From NCBI RefSeq assembly GCF_030811685.1, contig NZ_JAUSRF010000014.1, positions 49,313 through 113,312 on the forward strand: a stretch of DNA of 64,000 nt, given 5' to 3'. Of the stretch, positions 1 to 9,148 are shown one piece after another. A model generated the notes under the pieces. That model was not told the DNA's origin. It did not search any database and saw nothing but the letters and a program-made list of their open reading frames with translations. The translations under genes and the position numbers were made by a program. Positions within the stretch are counted from its first letter, which is position 1; each line of letters starts with the position of its first letter. This DNA comes from Neorhizobium huautlense (GTDB taxonomy: Bacteria; Pseudomonadota; Alphaproteobacteria; Rhizobiales; Rhizobiaceae).

Positions 1-53
1 CGGGCGCCCTCAAGGCGTCGCGTTAGCACAGGTTTGACGGATAAGAAACCGCA

Positions 54-1742
54 CTATTCCGATCGTTTCAGCATCCAGCGGATTTCGTTGACCATCGGCA
101 GGGTGAAGGTGATCGTCAACTGCTCCGTCTCGCGCACGCCGGAGACATCCGCAAAGAAGATATCCTCCTCGATTTCCACCTCGAGCCCCGGCGCCGTGAA
201 CAGCCAGGCTTCACCATCCGGCGCATCCATCAATATCGTCTCCGCATCGATGCGTGAGAGGGAAATCGCCGGGTGAATATGAAAGCGGGCAACGGCAACA
301 AGCTCCTTCTTGCCACCGCGCGCAGCGCCTTCCGGGATGATGAACTTGTCATGACCCTTGATCTTGGTGCCTTTGACATTCATGCCGATTTCACGGGCAT
401 GCAGGTAACCGAACGCTGCCAGATAACCGTCATGCGTGGCGCTCAGCCAGTCATTGCCCTGCGCATCCTCGGAGCGCTCGCAATGAACAACGTTAAACGG
501 TTCCATGACCGCAAGGCCCAACGGTGATTTCGCCAGCCTGGACGAAGAGGTTTCGCTTAAGGTCACGGTCGAATGAGCAGCGGTCGCCCGTGCCAGCGTG
601 CGATAACTGCGGCCGGCAAATTTCGGCATGCCGGCATTGATGATATAACGATGCCGACCGGCCGACATTTCGAAGGCAAGGCAACCCGCATGCGCAGAAT
701 GGGCCGCCTGTGCGGACTGCGGCGCACCTGCATCGGTAATCACCGTCGTCTCACCTGCCGCCAGCCGGTGGTAATGGATATGCGGCAGGGCCTTGAACGG
801 TTTTCCCGACGTCTCGTCATAGCGAAGCACCGACAGAAGCTCGGTGGCAGGAGTTGCACTCGCCCCGTTGAACAGGGCAAGATCGCCGTCCTGATGCCGG
901 AAGAAGCGCAAGGCCGGATACATGCGGTCAATCGTCGGGATCAGCTTTTGCGGCACGTCATGCCCCAGATTGATATAGGTCTGGCGCAGCGGCAGAAGAT
1001 CAAGCAACAGATCGAGCACAAGCCGCGGATTGCGCGAGGCGTGGCCGCCGTCCGACAGGATCTGGCGCTCAAGCTCGCGGTCGAGTTTCAGGCCTTGCCG
1101 GCGCACGGCTGCAGGGGAACTCGGCATGGCAATCGCTGCCATGGAGAGCGCGATCTGCAACCGCAGCCGGGTTTCCGTCTCCGGCAGATAATCAGCGATC
1201 TTGCGCAGATATTTTGCCTGATAGGCAAGGCTTTTCATGAAGCGCCGGTAAAAGACGCTGTCGCCCCCCTGCAGTACCACGGTGGAATGGGACAGCCAGG
1301 CAATCAGCCGCTCGGCCGTCACATGCGGCTCCCAGGCTATGCCCGAAATCCGCTTGCCATGCAGAGCGATCCAGTTGGCGGTAATGGATCGGGCGTTGGC
1401 GCAGGCCTCGTCTGTTTTTTCTGTGCGGATATGGCGCAACCAGGAAAAGGAATGCAGCCGCTCGGCAAAACCGCGTGACGGCAGTTGCAGAGTAAACGGT
1501 GACTCACCATCCGTGACCAGAACCCTTCCAGCCAGCGGAAAACGGCCTTCCAGAATTTCCTCGGCAATATAGGGATCGGTTGCGCGCAGATCGGTCGGCG
1601 CCACGATCAGGCGATCCGGCACTCGCAAAGTCGGCCGCGTCAATGGCATACGCAAGGCCAGCCACGCCAGGCAAAACCTGTAGCGAGCCTGCTGCAGGCC
1701 GATGGAAAACGCTCCCCGGCGATCTGCTACGCGACTTGACAA
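54..1742 (-). CDS. Heparinase II/III family protein
   Basis: The 562-residue protein matches the bacterial heparinase II/III-like family (alpha/alpha toroid N-terminal half, beta-sheet C-terminal half), whose members cleave or bind acidic polysaccharides. The stretch ILSDGGHASRNPR at about 231-243 and the His-rich C-terminal half (HIHYHR, about 320) are typical of this family in rhizobia. No signal peptide is evident. It lies 97 bases downstream of rsmB on the same strand, an arrangement common in rhizobia. The substrate is unknown, and the family name should not be read as heparin specificity. The start is the first in-frame codon, and a later one cannot be excluded. Confidence 0.8.
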   Translation of the reverse strand: MSSRVADRRGAFSIGLQQARYRFCLAWLALRMPLTRPTLRVPDRLIVAPTDLRATDPYIAEEILEGRFPLAGRVLVTDGESPFTLQLPSRGFAERLHSFSWLRHIRTEKTDEACANARSITANWIALHGKRISGIAWEPHVTAERLIAWLSHSTVVLQGGDSVFYRRFMKSLAYQAKYLRKIADYLPETETRLRLQIALSMAAIAMPSSPAAVRRQGLKLDRELERQILSDGGHASRNPRLVLDLLLDLLPLRQTYINLGHDVPQKLIPTIDRMYPALRFFRHQDGDLALFNGASATPATELLSVLRYDETSGKPFKALPHIHYHRLAAGETTVITDAGAPQSAQAAHSAHAGCLAFEMSAGRHRYIINAGMPKFAGRSYRTLARATAAHSTVTLSETSSSRLAKSPLGLAVMEPFNVVHCERSEDAQGNDWLSATHDGYLAAFGYLHAREIGMNVKGTKIKGHDKFIIPEGAARGGKKELVAVARFHIHPAISLSRIDAETILMDAPDGEAWLFTAPGLEVEIEEDIFFADVSGVRETEQLTITFTLPMVNEIRWMLKRSE

Positions 1743-1839
1743 TCAAAAACTCCCACGAGCATGACCCGCCTACCGCTACCCGGCGACGCAATCATCCTCC
1801 AAACCTAAAAAACTATTGTCTTTTATAGTGAAGAAATTG

Positions 1840-3225
1840 TTAGCGAGGGGAAAGCACGGCGGCGAAGAAGCCGTCCATGCCACCTGCAAAACCGTCCACC
1901 GGCGGCAACATGGCCGGAGTGGTACGGAATTCCCCAAGCGGGGTGATCGCTTTTTCCAGCCCCGGCCATGCCGCTGGATCAACCGGCACGCGGACCAGGT
2001 TCGGATTATCCGCCAGAACCTTGGCAATGACGGTTTCACCTTCAAGCGGATCAAGCGAGCAGTTCGAGAACACCACCAGACCGCCCGGCTTTACCAGGGT
2101 GATCGCATGGCGAAGCATGCGCTCCTGCAGAACGGCCAGCTTGCCGATATCCTCCGGCCCCTTTGTCCAGAATACATCGGGATGCCGGCGGGTCGTGCCG
2201 GTGGACGAGCAGGGGGCATCAAGCAGGACACCGTCCAGCAGTTCATCCGGTTTGAAATCGAAGAGATCGGCCTGACGCACCTCGACAGACAGTTTTAGGC
2301 GATCGAGGTTTTCCTGCAGCCGGCGCGCACGATTGGCGGATTGCTCGATCGCGATCACATCTGCGCCCGCCACCGCAAGCTGCGCCGTCTTGCCGCCGGG
2401 GGCAGCGCAGAGATCGGCAACACGCTTGCCCTTCAGATCGCCAAACAGTTTGGCGGGAATGGCGGCAGCAGCATCCTGTACCCACCAGACACCGTCCTCG
2501 TATCCTTCGAGCCCCGAGACAGCACCATCGAAGGCCGGAAGACGGACGCTGGCAGTCGGCAATACGCGACCATGCAGCGTGTTCGCCCAGGCTTCGGGAT
2601 CGGTCTTGACTGTGAGATCGATCGCCGGCGGCCAGAGCTGTGCTTCGGCGATGCGCATGGCATCGTCTGCGCCATAGGCTTTCACAAGGCGAGCGTGGAA
2701 CCAAGCGGGCACCGGCGAGATTTCGGATGTTTTGGAAAGGATATCATCTTTTTCCCGCACCATTCGACGCAGCACCGCATTCACCAGCTTGGCAAAGCGG
2801 CGATTGCGCGGATCGCGATTAGCCTGTTCGACGGCGAGATCAACGACTGCATGAGCCGGCACATCCAGATGAAGGATTTGCGCTCCGGCGACGATCAGGA
2901 CGTGGTGAAGAGCCCGCGCGCCCTCGGGAAGTGGCGTATCGATCAGCGAACCGATGGCAGCTTCGAGGCGCAGAAGATGACGCAGCGCCGTCGTCAGGAT
3001 AGCACGCGTCAGCGCCCGGTCGGCATCGTTCAGCGCCTTGTAGGCTGCATTGCCCTGATTGAGATCGAGCATGCCGTCGAGAGAAATCTTGCGATCGATC
3101 ACCGCGCCCAAAAGCTTGGCGGCGGTCATGCGCACTTCCAGGCCCGGCTTGTCGGACTGGACCGGGCGAGGGGGCCGCTTGCCGTTGGATGATTTCGAAG
3201 ATTTCTTGTTATTGCTGTCGTTCAA
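1840..3225 (-). CDS. rsmB: 16S rRNA (cytosine-967 C5)-methyltransferase RsmB
   Basis: RsmB methylates C967 of 16S rRNA using S-adenosylmethionine. The 461-residue protein has a lysine-rich leader (1-30), a NusB-like RNA-binding domain (about 30-160) and a Rossmann methyltransferase domain. The SAM loop LCAAPGGKT is at 272-280, DAPCSSTG at 336-343, and the catalytic-cysteine motif NCS at 388-390. Its start overlaps the htpX stop by four bases (ATGA), so the two are co-transcribed and probably translationally coupled. The long basic N-terminal extension is usual for rhizobial copies. Confidence 0.95.
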   Translation of the reverse strand: MNDSNNKKSSKSSNGKRPPRPVQSDKPGLEVRMTAAKLLGAVIDRKISLDGMLDLNQGNAAYKALNDADRALTRAILTTALRHLLRLEAAIGSLIDTPLPEGARALHHVLIVAGAQILHLDVPAHAVVDLAVEQANRDPRNRRFAKLVNAVLRRMVREKDDILSKTSEISPVPAWFHARLVKAYGADDAMRIAEAQLWPPAIDLTVKTDPEAWANTLHGRVLPTASVRLPAFDGAVSGLEGYEDGVWWVQDAAAAIPAKLFGDLKGKRVADLCAAPGGKTAQLAVAGADVIAIEQSANRARRLQENLDRLKLSVEVRQADLFDFKPDELLDGVLLDAPCSSTGTTRRHPDVFWTKGPEDIGKLAVLQERMLRHAITLVKPGGLVVFSNCSLDPLEGETVIAKVLADNPNLVRVPVDPAAWPGLEKAITPLGEFRTTPAMLPPVDGFAGGMDGFFAAVLSPR

Positions 3226-4187
3226 GACCAGGGACCTTTACGCGGTTCGTCAGAGCCGCGGCCCCAGCCGGTATTGGGTACGGAACGTGCGGCGCGCTGC
3301 GGTCTAGCAGCCTGAAAGCCGCCCGTCGAGGCAGTAGGAGCATAGGAGGATGCCATTTCCTGCAGGGCAGCGATGCGGTTCTCGGTATTCGGGTGGGTGG
3401 AGAACAGATTGTCCATGCGTTCACCCGACAGCGGATTGATGATGAACATGTGCGCAGTGGCCGGATTACGCTCGGCATCATAATTCGGAATGGCGTGCGC
3501 CGCACCGGAGATTTTGGCAAGCGCGGAGGCAAGCCACATCGGATTGCCGCAGATTTCCGCACCGCGACGATCTGCGGAGTATTCGCGCGTGCGGCTGACG
3601 GCCATCTGTACGATCATCGCCGCGAAAGGCGCAACGACCATAGCCACGATCGTGCCAATCACACCCAGCGGATTGTTGGAACGATTGCCACTGAAGAACA
3701 TGCCAAAATTGGCAAGCATGGAAATGGCACCGGCAAATGTCGCTGTGATCGTCATGATCAGCGTGTCACGATTCTGGATATGTGCAAGTTCGTGCGCCAT
3801 CACGCCTGCCACTTCCTCCGGCGTCAAACGCTCCAGTAGGCCGGTGGAAGCGGCCACGGCCGAATTTTCCGGATTACGACCGGTGGCAAACGCATTCGGC
3901 TGCGGATTGTCGTAGACATAGACACGCGGCATCGGCAGGCCGGCACTCGCCGACAGATCACGGATCATGTGAAACAGTTCGGGCGCATTGCGCTCGTCAA
4001 CTTCCTGCGCATGATAGGCAGAAAGGACCATCCTATCGGAATTCCAATAGGAAAACAGGTTCATGCCGGCGGCTATCACCAGCGCGATCATCATGCCGCC
4101 CTTGCCGCCGATCAGGAGGCCAATCCCCATGAAAAGGGCCGTCATGAAGGCCAGAAGCATGGCGGTGCGCATCATATTCATCGTCAT
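3222..4187 (-). CDS. htpX: Membrane zinc metalloprotease HtpX (M48)
   Basis: HtpX is an inner-membrane zinc endopeptidase that removes misfolded membrane proteins under heat or envelope stress. At 321 residues it has two N-terminal membrane segments (about 8-25 and 31-47), the zinc motif HELAH at 132-136, further hydrophobic segments at about 146-166 and 175-197, and the third ligand Glu202 in REYSAD. The C-terminal tail is Arg/Pro-rich. It is first in an operon with rsmB and diverges from the SdhAF4-like gene across 81 bases. I saw no clear heat-shock promoter in that gap. Confidence 0.95.
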   Translation of the reverse strand: MTMNMMRTAMLLAFMTALFMGIGLLIGGKGGMMIALVIAAGMNLFSYWNSDRMVLSAYHAQEVDERNAPELFHMIRDLSASAGLPMPRVYVYDNPQPNAFATGRNPENSAVAASTGLLERLTPEEVAGVMAHELAHIQNRDTLIMTITATFAGAISMLANFGMFFSGNRSNNPLGVIGTIVAMVVAPFAAMIVQMAVSRTREYSADRRGAEICGNPMWLASALAKISGAAHAIPNYDAERNPATAHMFIINPLSGERMDNLFSTHPNTENRIAALQEMASSYAPTASTGGFQAARPQRAARSVPNTGWGRGSDEPRKGPWS

Positions 4188-4268
4188 CTCTCCCGTAACC
4201 GGTGAACCGAAGGGTTTTCCATTTTCCTGGAACGGCCTATGATGTGGTGAATTCAGCCTGATTTTTCA

Positions 4269-4523
4269 ATGAACCATCCGGTGAGCGGAATGCAAACTGC
4301 CGATAATGACAATGCCCAGACCTTGGCCGAAACCGTGAGCGAAACCGTTGCGGAACGCAAGCCGCTCTCTCCCGCTGCACAACGTGCCCTGCAGGAAGCC
4401 GAGACGCGTCGTCAGGCGGCATCTCAGGCGACGGAGATGCCTGAAGAATTCGGCGGCCGCGGCGGCGCCGATCCCGCCCGTTTTGGCGATTGGGAGATCA
4501 ATGGTCGCGCCATCGATTTTTAA
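4269..4523 (+). CDS. SdhAF4-like succinate dehydrogenase assembly factor (DUF1674)
   Basis: This is an 84-residue soluble protein whose C-terminus (about 68-84, RFGDWEINGRAIDF) is the signature of DUF1674, the family of mitochondrial Sdh8/SdhAF4. In eukaryotes that factor binds flavinylated SdhA and helps join it to SdhB. Bacterial homologues are inferred to do the same. The N-terminal two thirds look disordered and charged (Glu/Thr/Ala-rich). It diverges from htpX, and the sdh genes themselves are not in the window. Confidence 0.8.
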   Translation: MNHPVSGMQTADNDNAQTLAETVSETVAERKPLSPAAQRALQEAETRRQAASQATEMPEEFGGRGGADPARFGDWEINGRAIDF

Positions 4524-4572
4524 GTAAATATTCCTATTGATTTTGACGTAGAATCGGAATTTATTCCTTTTT

Positions 4573-5016
4573 ATGTTGAAGACACTATCCACGCCGCTCC
4601 TTTTGGCCGCAGCGATCGCAACCGCGGCTTTCGCGCGCGAAGAAATCGCGGGGCCTGTCGAGGCGACGATTTTGCGTATCGTGGATGGAGATACTCTGCT
4701 CGTCGAGGCAAGGCCATGGCCACAGCAGCGGATGGAAGTGTATGTGCGTATCCGCGGCATCGATGCACCGGAAATGAAATCCGGATGCCCAGGCGTTCGT
4801 CTGGCAGGAGTTGATGCTCGCAACGCTCTGGAAGAGTTGACGGCTGCATCCCGGAAAATCCAGCTCGTCCATATTTCCGGCGACAAATATTTTGGGCGCA
4901 TCGTTGCCGATGTCATTCTGCCGGACGGAAAGAATGTAGCCGACGACCTTTTGGTCGCCGGCCTGGTGCGCGTTTACAGCGGCGGTCGGAAGCCGAAAGA
5001 AAACTGCGACGGTTAG
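4573..5016 (+). CDS. Exported thermonuclease-fold (SNase family) protein
   Basis: The 147-residue protein has an N-terminal signal peptide (hydrophobic 5-20, likely cleavage near AFA) followed by a staphylococcal-nuclease OB-fold. Visible family features are IVDGDT (36-41), IRGIDAPE (60-67) with Arg61, Asp64 and Glu67, and KYFGRIVADV (105-114), where Arg109 matches the second catalytic Arg. Calcium-dependent nuclease activity in the periplasm is therefore possible but inferred. Two later cysteines (72 and 145) could form a disulfide. It converges with acs with only six bases between stops. Confidence 0.8.
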   Translation: MLKTLSTPLLLAAAIATAAFAREEIAGPVEATILRIVDGDTLLVEARPWPQQRMEVYVRIRGIDAPEMKSGCPGVRLAGVDARNALEELTAASRKIQLVHISGDKYFGRIVADVILPDGKNVADDLLVAGLVRVYSGGRKPKENCDG

Positions 5017-5022
5017 AGGCCC

Positions 5023-6978
5023 TCAGGCACCAACCTTGTTCTGACGGTTTTCGATCAGATCATCGACAACGGCAGGATCTGCCAGCGTCGAGGTATCACC
5101 GAGGGCCCCGAAATCATCCTCCGCGATCTTGCGGAGAATGCGCCGCATGATCTTGCCCGAACGGGTTTTCGGCAGACCTGGCGCAAACTGGATCTTATCC
5201 GGTGTGGCGATGGGGCCAATCTCGTTGCGGACATGTTTGACCAGTTCCTGCCGCAGCGTGTCGGTACCCTCGTTGCCGGCCATCAGCGTCACGTAACAAT
5301 AGATGCCCTGGCCCTTGAGGCCGTGCGGATAACCGACGACTGCCGCCTCCGACACGAGATTATGCGAAACCAGAGCGGACTCCACCTCGGCTGTACCAAG
5401 ACGGTGGCCGGAGACGTTCAGGACATCATCGACGCGACCGGTGATCCAGTAATAGCCGTCCTCGTCCCGACGGCATCCGTCGCCGGTGAAATATTTCCCC
5501 TTGTAGGTGGAAAAATAGGTCTGCACGAAGCGTTCATGATCACCGTAGACACTGCGCATCTGGCCCGGCCAACTGTTAATGATGCAGAGATTACCGTCGG
5601 CAGCGCCTTCCAGCACATTGCCTTCGTTATCGACAAGTTGCGGCTGCACACCGAAGAACGGTTTCGTTGCTGATCCGGGCTTGAGGTCCGTGACGCCGGG
5701 CAGGGGGGTTATCATATGGCCGCCGGTCTCGGTCTGCCACCATGTATCGACGATCGGGCAACGCTTGCCGCCGACGACGTTGTAATACCATTCCCACGCC
5801 TCCGGATTGATCGGCTCGCCGACCGTGCCGAGCAGCCGCAGGCTGGAACGCGAGGAGCGGGTCACAAAATCGTCGCCGACACTCATCAGCGAACGGATGG
5901 CCGTGGGTGCCGTGTAGAAGATGTTGACCTTGTGCTTGTCGACCACTTCCCAGAACCGACCATTGTCCGGGAAATTCGGCACACCTTCGAACATCAGCGT
6001 CGTCGCGCAATTCGCCAGTGGCCCGTAGACAAGGTAGGAATGCCCGGTCACCCAGCCGACATCGGCGGTGCACCAGTAGATATCGCCGTCCTGATAATCG
6101 AATGTGTATTCATGCGTCATCGCCGCATAGACGAGATAACCGCCCGTCGTGTGCAGCACGCCCTTTGGCTTTCCGGTCGAGCCTGATGTGTAAAGAATGA
6201 ACAGCGGATCTTCCGCCTTCATTTTGACCGGCTCGCAATGGCCCTTAACGGTGGCGATTTCCTGATGGTACCAGAGGTCGCGCCCCGGCGCCCAGTTGGT
6301 CTTGCCGCCGGTGCGGCGCACGACCAGGACCTTGTTGACGGTCACATATTGCCGGGCAGCGATATGAATGGCCTTGTCCGTATTTTCCTTGAGCGGCACC
6401 GGCCTGCCGCCGCGTACACCCTCATCGCAGGTAATCACGAAGGTGGATTCACAATCGATGATACGACCGGCAAGCGCTTCCGGCGAAAAACCACCGAAGA
6501 CGACGGAATGCACGGCACCTATGCGCGCGCAGGCCAGCATCGCATAGGCCGCTTCGGGGATCATGGGCATGTAGATGGTAACCCGGTCGCCCTTCTTGAC
6601 GCCGTGCTTTTTCAGCACATTCGCCATGCGGCAGACCTGATCGTAAAGCTGGTTATAGGTGATCTTCTTGTCGATATAGGGGTTGTCGCCTTCCCAGATG
6701 ATGGCGGTGCGTTCCCCATGCGTCTTCAGGTGCCTGTCGATGCAATTGTAGGAAACATTGGTCAGGCCATCCTCGAACCATTTGATCGAAACCTTGCCCT
6801 TAAAGGATGTGTTCTTGACCTTGGTATAGGGTTTGAACCAGTCGATCCGCCGGCCATGCTTGCCCCAAAACTTATCCGGATCCTCAATGCTCTCTTCATA
6901 CCATTTTTCGTATTTCTCCTTGTCGATCAGGGCTTTCGCTCTTGTCGACTTGAGAACCGGATAAATTTTTTCGGACAT
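5023..6978 (-). CDS. acs: Acetyl-coenzyme A synthetase
   Basis: Acs activates acetate with ATP and CoA through acetyl-AMP, feeding acetyl-CoA to the TCA cycle, glyoxylate shunt or PHB synthesis. The 651-residue length is full size. The adenylation P-loop YTSGSTGKPKG lies at about 264-274, and the C-terminal PKTRSGK ends at Lys609, the residue whose acetylation switches the enzyme off in Salmonella. It diverges from trcR across a 251-base gap holding two palindromes that could be its operators. A prpE-like paralogue lies 3 kb away. Confidence 0.96.
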   Translation of the reverse strand: MSEKIYPVLKSTRAKALIDKEKYEKWYEESIEDPDKFWGKHGRRIDWFKPYTKVKNTSFKGKVSIKWFEDGLTNVSYNCIDRHLKTHGERTAIIWEGDNPYIDKKITYNQLYDQVCRMANVLKKHGVKKGDRVTIYMPMIPEAAYAMLACARIGAVHSVVFGGFSPEALAGRIIDCESTFVITCDEGVRGGRPVPLKENTDKAIHIAARQYVTVNKVLVVRRTGGKTNWAPGRDLWYHQEIATVKGHCEPVKMKAEDPLFILYTSGSTGKPKGVLHTTGGYLVYAAMTHEYTFDYQDGDIYWCTADVGWVTGHSYLVYGPLANCATTLMFEGVPNFPDNGRFWEVVDKHKVNIFYTAPTAIRSLMSVGDDFVTRSSRSSLRLLGTVGEPINPEAWEWYYNVVGGKRCPIVDTWWQTETGGHMITPLPGVTDLKPGSATKPFFGVQPQLVDNEGNVLEGAADGNLCIINSWPGQMRSVYGDHERFVQTYFSTYKGKYFTGDGCRRDEDGYYWITGRVDDVLNVSGHRLGTAEVESALVSHNLVSEAAVVGYPHGLKGQGIYCYVTLMAGNEGTDTLRQELVKHVRNEIGPIATPDKIQFAPGLPKTRSGKIMRRILRKIAEDDFGALGDTSTLADPAVVDDLIENRQNKVGA

Positions 6979-7004
6979 GAAACTCCTCCCTCATTTGCAT
7001 GCTG

Positions 7005-7027
7005 GCACATTGCATCCACCAATGTGC
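7005..7027. promoter_or_regulatory. Inverted repeat upstream of acs
   Basis: GCACATTG - 7 bases - CAATGTGC is a perfect 8-bp inverted repeat beginning 27 bases upstream of the acs start codon. Its size and place suit a dimeric repressor site in the acs promoter or leader. The cognate regulator is unknown, and a short mRNA hairpin is the alternative. Confidence 0.4.
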
Positions 7028-7120
7028 GACATTCTGGCATTCATACAAATTGGGGCAGGGGCGGCAATTAGACAAATGGAGATGAAAAGAGAGAATGTGA
7101 TCTTCGGGATCGCGCTTCAA

Positions 7121-7134
7121 AGAATTGCAATTCT
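7121..7134. promoter_or_regulatory. Perfect 14-bp palindrome in the acs/trcR divergent promoter
   Basis: AGAATTGCAATTCT reads the same on both strands and sits in the middle of the gap between divergent acs and trcR. Such a gapless palindrome is rarely accidental in GC-rich DNA. It could bind a regulator of acetate use or of trcR. I cannot name the protein. Confidence 0.4.
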
Positions 7135-7229
7135 GTCCCAAATCGATTATACGGCCTCTAATTCCCGGAAATGGTGGTTGATACCCACGGCCCGCGACAC
7201 CGGCGCGGACGGACAGAGGAACTATATCC

Positions 7230-7937
7230 ATGGCTCAACAATTGCTCATGCCGAAGGCGACCGCAGTATGGCTGGTCGACAACACCGCGCTTTCCTTTGA
7301 TCAGATTGCCACCTTCTGCAAGCTTCACCCGCTCGAGGTAAAGGCGATTGCCGATGGTGAAGCCGCTCAGGGTATCAAGGGCCTCGACCCGATCGCCACC
7401 GGCCAGCTTTCGCGCGATGAAATCGCCCACGGCGAAGGCGACATCAATTACAGGCTGAAGCTTTCGGAACCCAAGGTTCGCGTGCCGGAATCCAAGCGCC
7501 GTGGCCCGCGTTATACGCCGGTTTCCAAGCGTCAGGATCGCCCGAACGCCATTTTGTGGCTGGTGCGCAACCATCCGGAACTGAAGGACACGCAGATCTC
7601 GCGTCTCGTCGGCACCACCAAGTCGACGATCGAACAGATCCGCGACCGCACGCACTGGAACGCCACCAACCTGACCCCGATGGATCCGGTCACGCTTGGC
7701 CTCTGCAGCCAGATCGACCTCGATCTCGAAGTCGAACGCGCCGCCAAGAACCGTCCGTTGCCGACCGCCGCCGAGCTTGGCGCTTCGCTGCGCCCGGCTA
7801 ACGAGACCGAGAACCTCGATTTCGGTTATCGTAGCGAGCGCGAAGAAGAGAAGGAAATCGATGCGGACGCCGTTTTCGCGAAACTTAGCTCGCTGAAGTC
7901 GACCCGCACTGAAGAGGAAGACGAAGACAATTTTTAA
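7230..7937 (+). CDS. trcR: Cell-cycle transcriptional regulator TrcR (DUF1013)
   Basis: The 235-residue soluble protein belongs to DUF1013, which is restricted to Alphaproteobacteria and annotated as the cell-cycle regulator TrcR. The N-terminal half (about 15-50, ALSFDQIATFCKLHP) and the segment TQISRLVGTTKSTIEQIRDR (about 119-138) look like two helix-turn-helix-type units. The C-terminus (about 195-235) is acidic and probably flexible. The initiator is ATG preceded by AGAGGAA. It is monocistronic, followed by a strong hairpin and convergent with minE. How it acts at promoters is not shown by the sequence. Confidence 0.85.
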   Translation: MAQQLLMPKATAVWLVDNTALSFDQIATFCKLHPLEVKAIADGEAAQGIKGLDPIATGQLSRDEIAHGEGDINYRLKLSEPKVRVPESKRRGPRYTPVSKRQDRPNAILWLVRNHPELKDTQISRLVGTTKSTIEQIRDRTHWNATNLTPMDPVTLGLCSQIDLDLEVERAAKNRPLPTAAELGASLRPANETENLDFGYRSEREEEKEIDADAVFAKLSSLKSTRTEEEDEDNF

Positions 7938-7964
7938 GTTGTCCGTCTCTTCGAATGAAAGTCT

Positions 7965-8007
7965 AAAAACAAAACCCCGCCGATATGCTCGGCGGGGTTT
8001 TGTTTTT
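7965..8007. terminator. Bidirectional terminator between trcR and minE
   Basis: A perfect 19-bp inverted repeat (7965-7983 with 7989-8007, 5-base loop) has a GC core CCCCGCCGA flanked by A-rich and T-rich ends. It is a Rho-independent terminator in both directions, serving convergent trcR (plus) and minCDE (minus). Confidence 0.93.
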
Positions 8008-8044
8008 CCGGATTGAAGAAGCCGGCCGACCCGGCTCCCTTTCA

Positions 8045-8305
8045 TCACGCGGCCTGAAGGGTCGCCTTCAGCGGAATTTCGACGTCGATTTCGAGGATCG
8101 ACATGTTCTCGTCGCGATCCATCTTCACGTGAACGCGATCGGCGTCGAGTTCGACATGCTTGGCGATAACGGCGAGAATTTCTTCACGCAGGATCGATAC
8201 GAGATCGGAACCGGTAGATGCGCGTTCATGAGCCAACAGAACCTGCAGGCGTTCGCGCGCCATCGGCGCCGATTTGTTCTTGCGGAAAAGACCAAAAATA
8301 CTCAT
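8045..8305 (-). CDS. minE: Cell division topological specificity factor MinE
   Basis: MinE (86 residues) binds membrane-attached MinD, triggers its ATPase and drives the pole-to-pole movement that keeps the MinCD inhibitor away from mid-cell. The N-terminal membrane/MinD-binding part (1-32, with ARERLQVLLAHER) and the C-terminal dimerisation domain (about 35-80) are both present. Its start overlaps the minD stop by four bases. It is last in minC-minD-minE. Confidence 0.96.
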   Translation of the reverse strand: MSIFGLFRKNKSAPMARERLQVLLAHERASTGSDLVSILREEILAVIAKHVELDADRVHVKMDRDENMSILEIDVEIPLKATLQAA

Positions 8306-9117
8306 GCGGCCTTCCTTCCAAAAATCTTGCCGAAAATACCTCGCTTATCGCCAGGGATCGTGATCGGCAGCTGTTCGCCACGAAGGCGGCGTGCAGCTTC
8401 AAAATAGGCCATGGCCGGCGCGCAACGGGCATCAGCAAGCGTTACCGGCGCACCCATGTTGGAGGCGCGTAGCACATCGCTGCTTTCCGGAATGATGCCG
8501 ACCAGCGGGATCGACAGGATTTCCAGAACGTCATCGACTTTCAGCATGTCGCCACGATCGGCACGGGCCGAATCGTAACGGGTCAGCATCAGATGCTTCT
8601 CCATGCGCTCGCCGCGTTCAGCCTTCAGCGTCTTGGAATCGAGCAGACCGATGATGCGGTCCGAATCGCGAACCGACGATACTTCCGGATTGGTGACGAC
8701 GACGGCCATGTCCGCATGGCGCATGGCCAACGTCGCGCCGCGCTCGATACCGGCGGGGCTATCGCAGATGACCCAGTCAAACACGCGCTTGAGCTCGGTG
8801 ATGACGCGATCGACGCCTTCGGTCGTCAGGTTGTCCTTGTCGCGGGTCTGCGAGGCCGGAAGGAGGAACAGGCTTTCGAGGCGCTTGTCGCGAATCAGTG
8901 CCTGAGTGAGCTTGGCTTCGCCCTGAATGACGTTGACGAGATCGTAAACGACCCGGCGCTCGGCACCCATGACGAGGTCGAGATTGCGAAGGCCGACATC
9001 GAAGTCCACCACAACAACCCGTTCGCCATTCTGCGCCAGCGCTGCGCCGAGGGCGGCGGTCGACGTTGTCTTGCCGACCCCGCCCTTGCCGGATGTCACC
9101 ACGATGACTTTGCCCAT
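8302..9117 (-). CDS. minD: Septum site-determining ATPase MinD
   Basis: MinD is a ParA-type ATPase that dimerises on the membrane with ATP and recruits MinC or MinE. The 271-residue protein has the deviant Walker A motif KGGVGKT at 11-17, the switch motif DFDVGL at about 38-43, and a C-terminal amphipathic helix (GIFGKIFGRKAA, final 12 residues) that targets the membrane. It lies 31 bases after minC and overlaps minE. Confidence 0.97.
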   Translation of the reverse strand: MGKVIVVTSGKGGVGKTTSTAALGAALAQNGERVVVVDFDVGLRNLDLVMGAERRVVYDLVNVIQGEAKLTQALIRDKRLESLFLLPASQTRDKDNLTTEGVDRVITELKRVFDWVICDSPAGIERGATLAMRHADMAVVVTNPEVSSVRDSDRIIGLLDSKTLKAERGERMEKHLMLTRYDSARADRGDMLKVDDVLEILSIPLVGIIPESSDVLRASNMGAPVTLADARCAPAMAYFEAARRLRGEQLPITIPGDKRGIFGKIFGRKAA

Positions 9118-9148
9118 CTTAATCTCCTGTTTCCTGCCGTCTTCCGGC

